Origin: Spirosoma arboris
GTDB taxonomy: Bacteria > Bacteroidota > Bacteroidia > Cytophagales > Spirosomataceae
NCBI RefSeq assembly: GCF_009754945.1
Contig: NZ_WPIN01000002.1
Coordinates: 806,001 to 870,000, forward strand
Reading direction: 5' to 3'
Length of the DNA stretch: 64,000 nt
Part shown: positions 62,970-64,000 of the stretch, piece after piece
How the letters are laid out: each line of letters begins with the position of its first letter
Position numbering within the stretch: the first letter of the stretch is position 1
Program-made: the position numbers and the translations under genes
The notes under the pieces: generated by a model
Told to the model about the DNA's origin: nothing
Database searches by the model: none
The model's input: the letters and a program-made list of their open reading frames with translations, nothing else

Positions 62970-63412
62970 GACTTATAGGGATAGCCTGCCTGGTACTCAT
63001 AACATTGATGACAAGCCAATGTAGAAAAGCAGAACCTGAATTAGCTCCTAAAATAGCGGAGTTGATTGGTACCTGGCAGCTTATCGAATCTGACTCAGCG
63101 TATACAGTGACCTTAACATTTGCGTTGGATACCGACAACCCTCCACACGATATCACGTCATTTAAAGCCAGTGGAAAATCGTCGGTTAATGCCTATAATG
63201 TGAATTTGTTTGCCGCTATTGACGGCATGATGCTGGCCGATCAATTTGGCAGCACGAAAATAGCAGGATCGCCCGATGCGATGCAGTTTGAGCAACAGTA
63301 TTTCAAGAATCTAAAGGCTGCTGCCCGCTTTGAATTGCCAACCACTACCCAATTGAGGGTATATCATGGTGGCGACTTACCGCGTGTATTGGTGTATAAA
63401 AAACTGAACTGA
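62966..63412 (+). CDS. lipoprotein of unknown function
   Basis: A 148-residue protein translationally coupled to the serpin (ATGA overlap). MRLIGIACLVLITLMTSQCR indicates a lipoprotein with Cys 19. The mature N-terminus IGTWQLIESDSAY and the following strands resemble META/lipocalin-like small barrels, but no firm family match is claimed. Possibly delivered with the serpin to the outer membrane. Confidence 0.6.
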   Translation: MRLIGIACLVLITLMTSQCRKAEPELAPKIAELIGTWQLIESDSAYTVTLTFALDTDNPPHDITSFKASGKSSVNAYNVNLFAAIDGMMLADQFGSTKIAGSPDAMQFEQQYFKNLKAAARFELPTTTQLRVYHGGDLPRVLVYKKLN

Positions 63413-63414
63413 TT

Positions 63415-63846
63415 ATGAAAACTGTACGGCTCATTCCTTTCACTGTCTTTCTGGTTTTACTAGTTTTCAGTTGCGAGAAACGCATGTGTGGCTGTGTTTT
63501 CCCTCCATCACCCCTATCTGGCGAATGGGTGCTGGCGAACATTACTTATGGCCTGTCGCAAAAGACGGTTACTGCTGCAGAGGCAGGGTATTCTGAAACA
63601 GTAACGTTTGATGGCACGACAACATCCGGTAATTTCCGGCAGGTGCGTAACGGGCTACCTATTTCAGACAGTCGCTATTCGCTTTCGTTTCCAAAAGGCG
63701 GCAGTACCGAAGGTGTAATTTATTTTGAAAAAGATACAACTCGGCAAGAATTCCGAATGGTCGAAACAGTGCTCTATTTAGGTGAGCGAATTCCGCAAGG
63801 AGCTGTCATTGCCGACGGTTCAACCTATGCTTATAAAAAACAATAA
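63415..63846 (+). CDS. lipoprotein of unknown function
   Basis: A 143-residue protein starting 2 nt after the previous stop. MKTVRLIPFTVFLVLLVFSC is a lipoprotein signal with Cys 20. SGEWVLANITYG and the ending STYAYKKQ parallel the previous lipoprotein (GTWQLIESDS and VLVYKKLN), so the two may be distant paralogues. The last gene of the operon; a terminator follows. Confidence 0.6.
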   Translation: MKTVRLIPFTVFLVLLVFSCEKRMCGCVFPPSPLSGEWVLANITYGLSQKTVTAAEAGYSETVTFDGTTTSGNFRQVRNGLPISDSRYSLSFPKGGSTEGVIYFEKDTTRQEFRMVETVLYLGERIPQGAVIADGSTYAYKKQ

Positions 63847-63870
63847 TTTGCCTTTTTGTGTAAGATCAAT

Positions 63871-63911
63871 ATTGCCCGGCCGTATTTAAGACAGCCGGGC
63901 AATTTATTTTT
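63871..63911 (+). terminator. intrinsic terminator of the ECF-serpin operon
   Basis: attgcccggc (63871-63880) pairs perfectly with gccgggcaat (63894-63903) around a 13-nt loop, and the tail ttattttt follows. It is 24 nt after the last stop and ends the gene cluster. Confidence 0.85.
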
Positions 63912-63972
63912 AAACTATTCCAACGTTTCTAAGGCCTTTAGGCTCATAGTTTTATAATAACTGCGAGCTTAT

Positions 63973-64000
63973 ATGAAATCAAATTTACTTATCCTTATTC
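63973..64000 (+). CDS. start of a further gene, truncated by the window end
   Basis: An ATG at 63973 opens MKSNLLILI, the beginning of a signal-peptide-like hydrophobic stretch, and remains open to the end of the window. Too short for identification. Confidence 0.35.

Noticed and set aside
1..64000. CRISPR arrays, insertion sequences or integrase-flanked islands
   Set aside because: No regularly spaced direct repeats with unique spacers and no transposase or integrase reading frame were found. The only tandem repeat of note (33493-33532) has no spacers.

Overview
This window looks like chromosome from a member of the Bacteroidota, most likely a cytophagalean related to Spirosoma. The evidence is a type IX secretion C-terminal sorting domain, an Oar-like TonB-dependent receptor that opens with a carboxypeptidase-regulatory domain, a hybrid two-component protein ending in an AraC domain, DUF4301 and DUF2141 proteins, an ECF sigma factor paired with a trans-envelope beta-barrel partner, promoters of the TAnnTTTG type, and almost no Shine-Dalgarno sequences. 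The assignment is by family content and style, not by a database match. No rRNA operon, complete tRNA, insertion sequence, prophage or CRISPR array is visible.

Layout. 1-2.2 kb: minus-strand genes (start of a Gfo/Idh/MocA oxidoreductase, GNAT, NTF2-like, NrtR-like Nudix regulator). 2.2-8.6 kb: a secreted esterase, then a molybdenum hydroxylase cassette (2Fe-2S subunit, molybdopterin subunit, XdhC-like and MocA-like maturation proteins). 8.6-13.8 kb: ruvX, def, omega-amidase, a secreted orphan, a HAD phosphatase and DUF4301. 13.9-18.2 kb: an Rrf2 regulator divergent from a large TonB-dependent receptor. 18.4-30.3 kb: M14 carboxypeptidase, crcB, an amino-acid permease, a heparinase-like lyase, a PBP4-type carboxypeptidase, a T9SS-exported metalloprotease, msrB and recQ. 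31.0-39.5 kb: the complete tryptophan operon trpE-G-D-C-F-[two-gene insert]-B-A followed by hisIE. 39.6-47 kb: membrane, redox and signalling genes. 47-53.2 kb: a very large alpha-2-macroglobulin. 53.3-58.8 kb: a nucleotidyltransferase-like pair, a cyclophilin, a CxxCH haem dehydrogenase and a TIM-barrel isomerase. 59-63.9 kb: an ECF sigma factor, a dual-membrane anti-sigma/beta-barrel protein, three lipoproteins or secreted proteins and a serpin.

The most striking element is the trp leader (31.06-31.30 kb). A Bacteroidota-type promoter is followed by 24 nt identical in form to the 5' half of tRNA-Pro, an 18-codon leader peptide with three consecutive Trp codons, a strand able to form an antiterminator, and a perfect 10-bp terminator with a T-tract. 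This is a textbook ribosome-mediated attenuator. Inside the operon a DUF6934-like gene and a 56-residue ORF sit between trpF and trpB behind their own promoter.

The second theme is the intergenic DNA. Many gene junctions, including those inside operons, are filled by inverted repeats of different low-complexity 'words' (perfect stems up to 41 bp). They often start at the upstream stop codon and end a few bases before the next start. Two copies of one 70-80 nt three-stem element fill the trpE-trpG and trpB-trpA gaps exactly. These palindromes are the best candidate in the window for something not well described.
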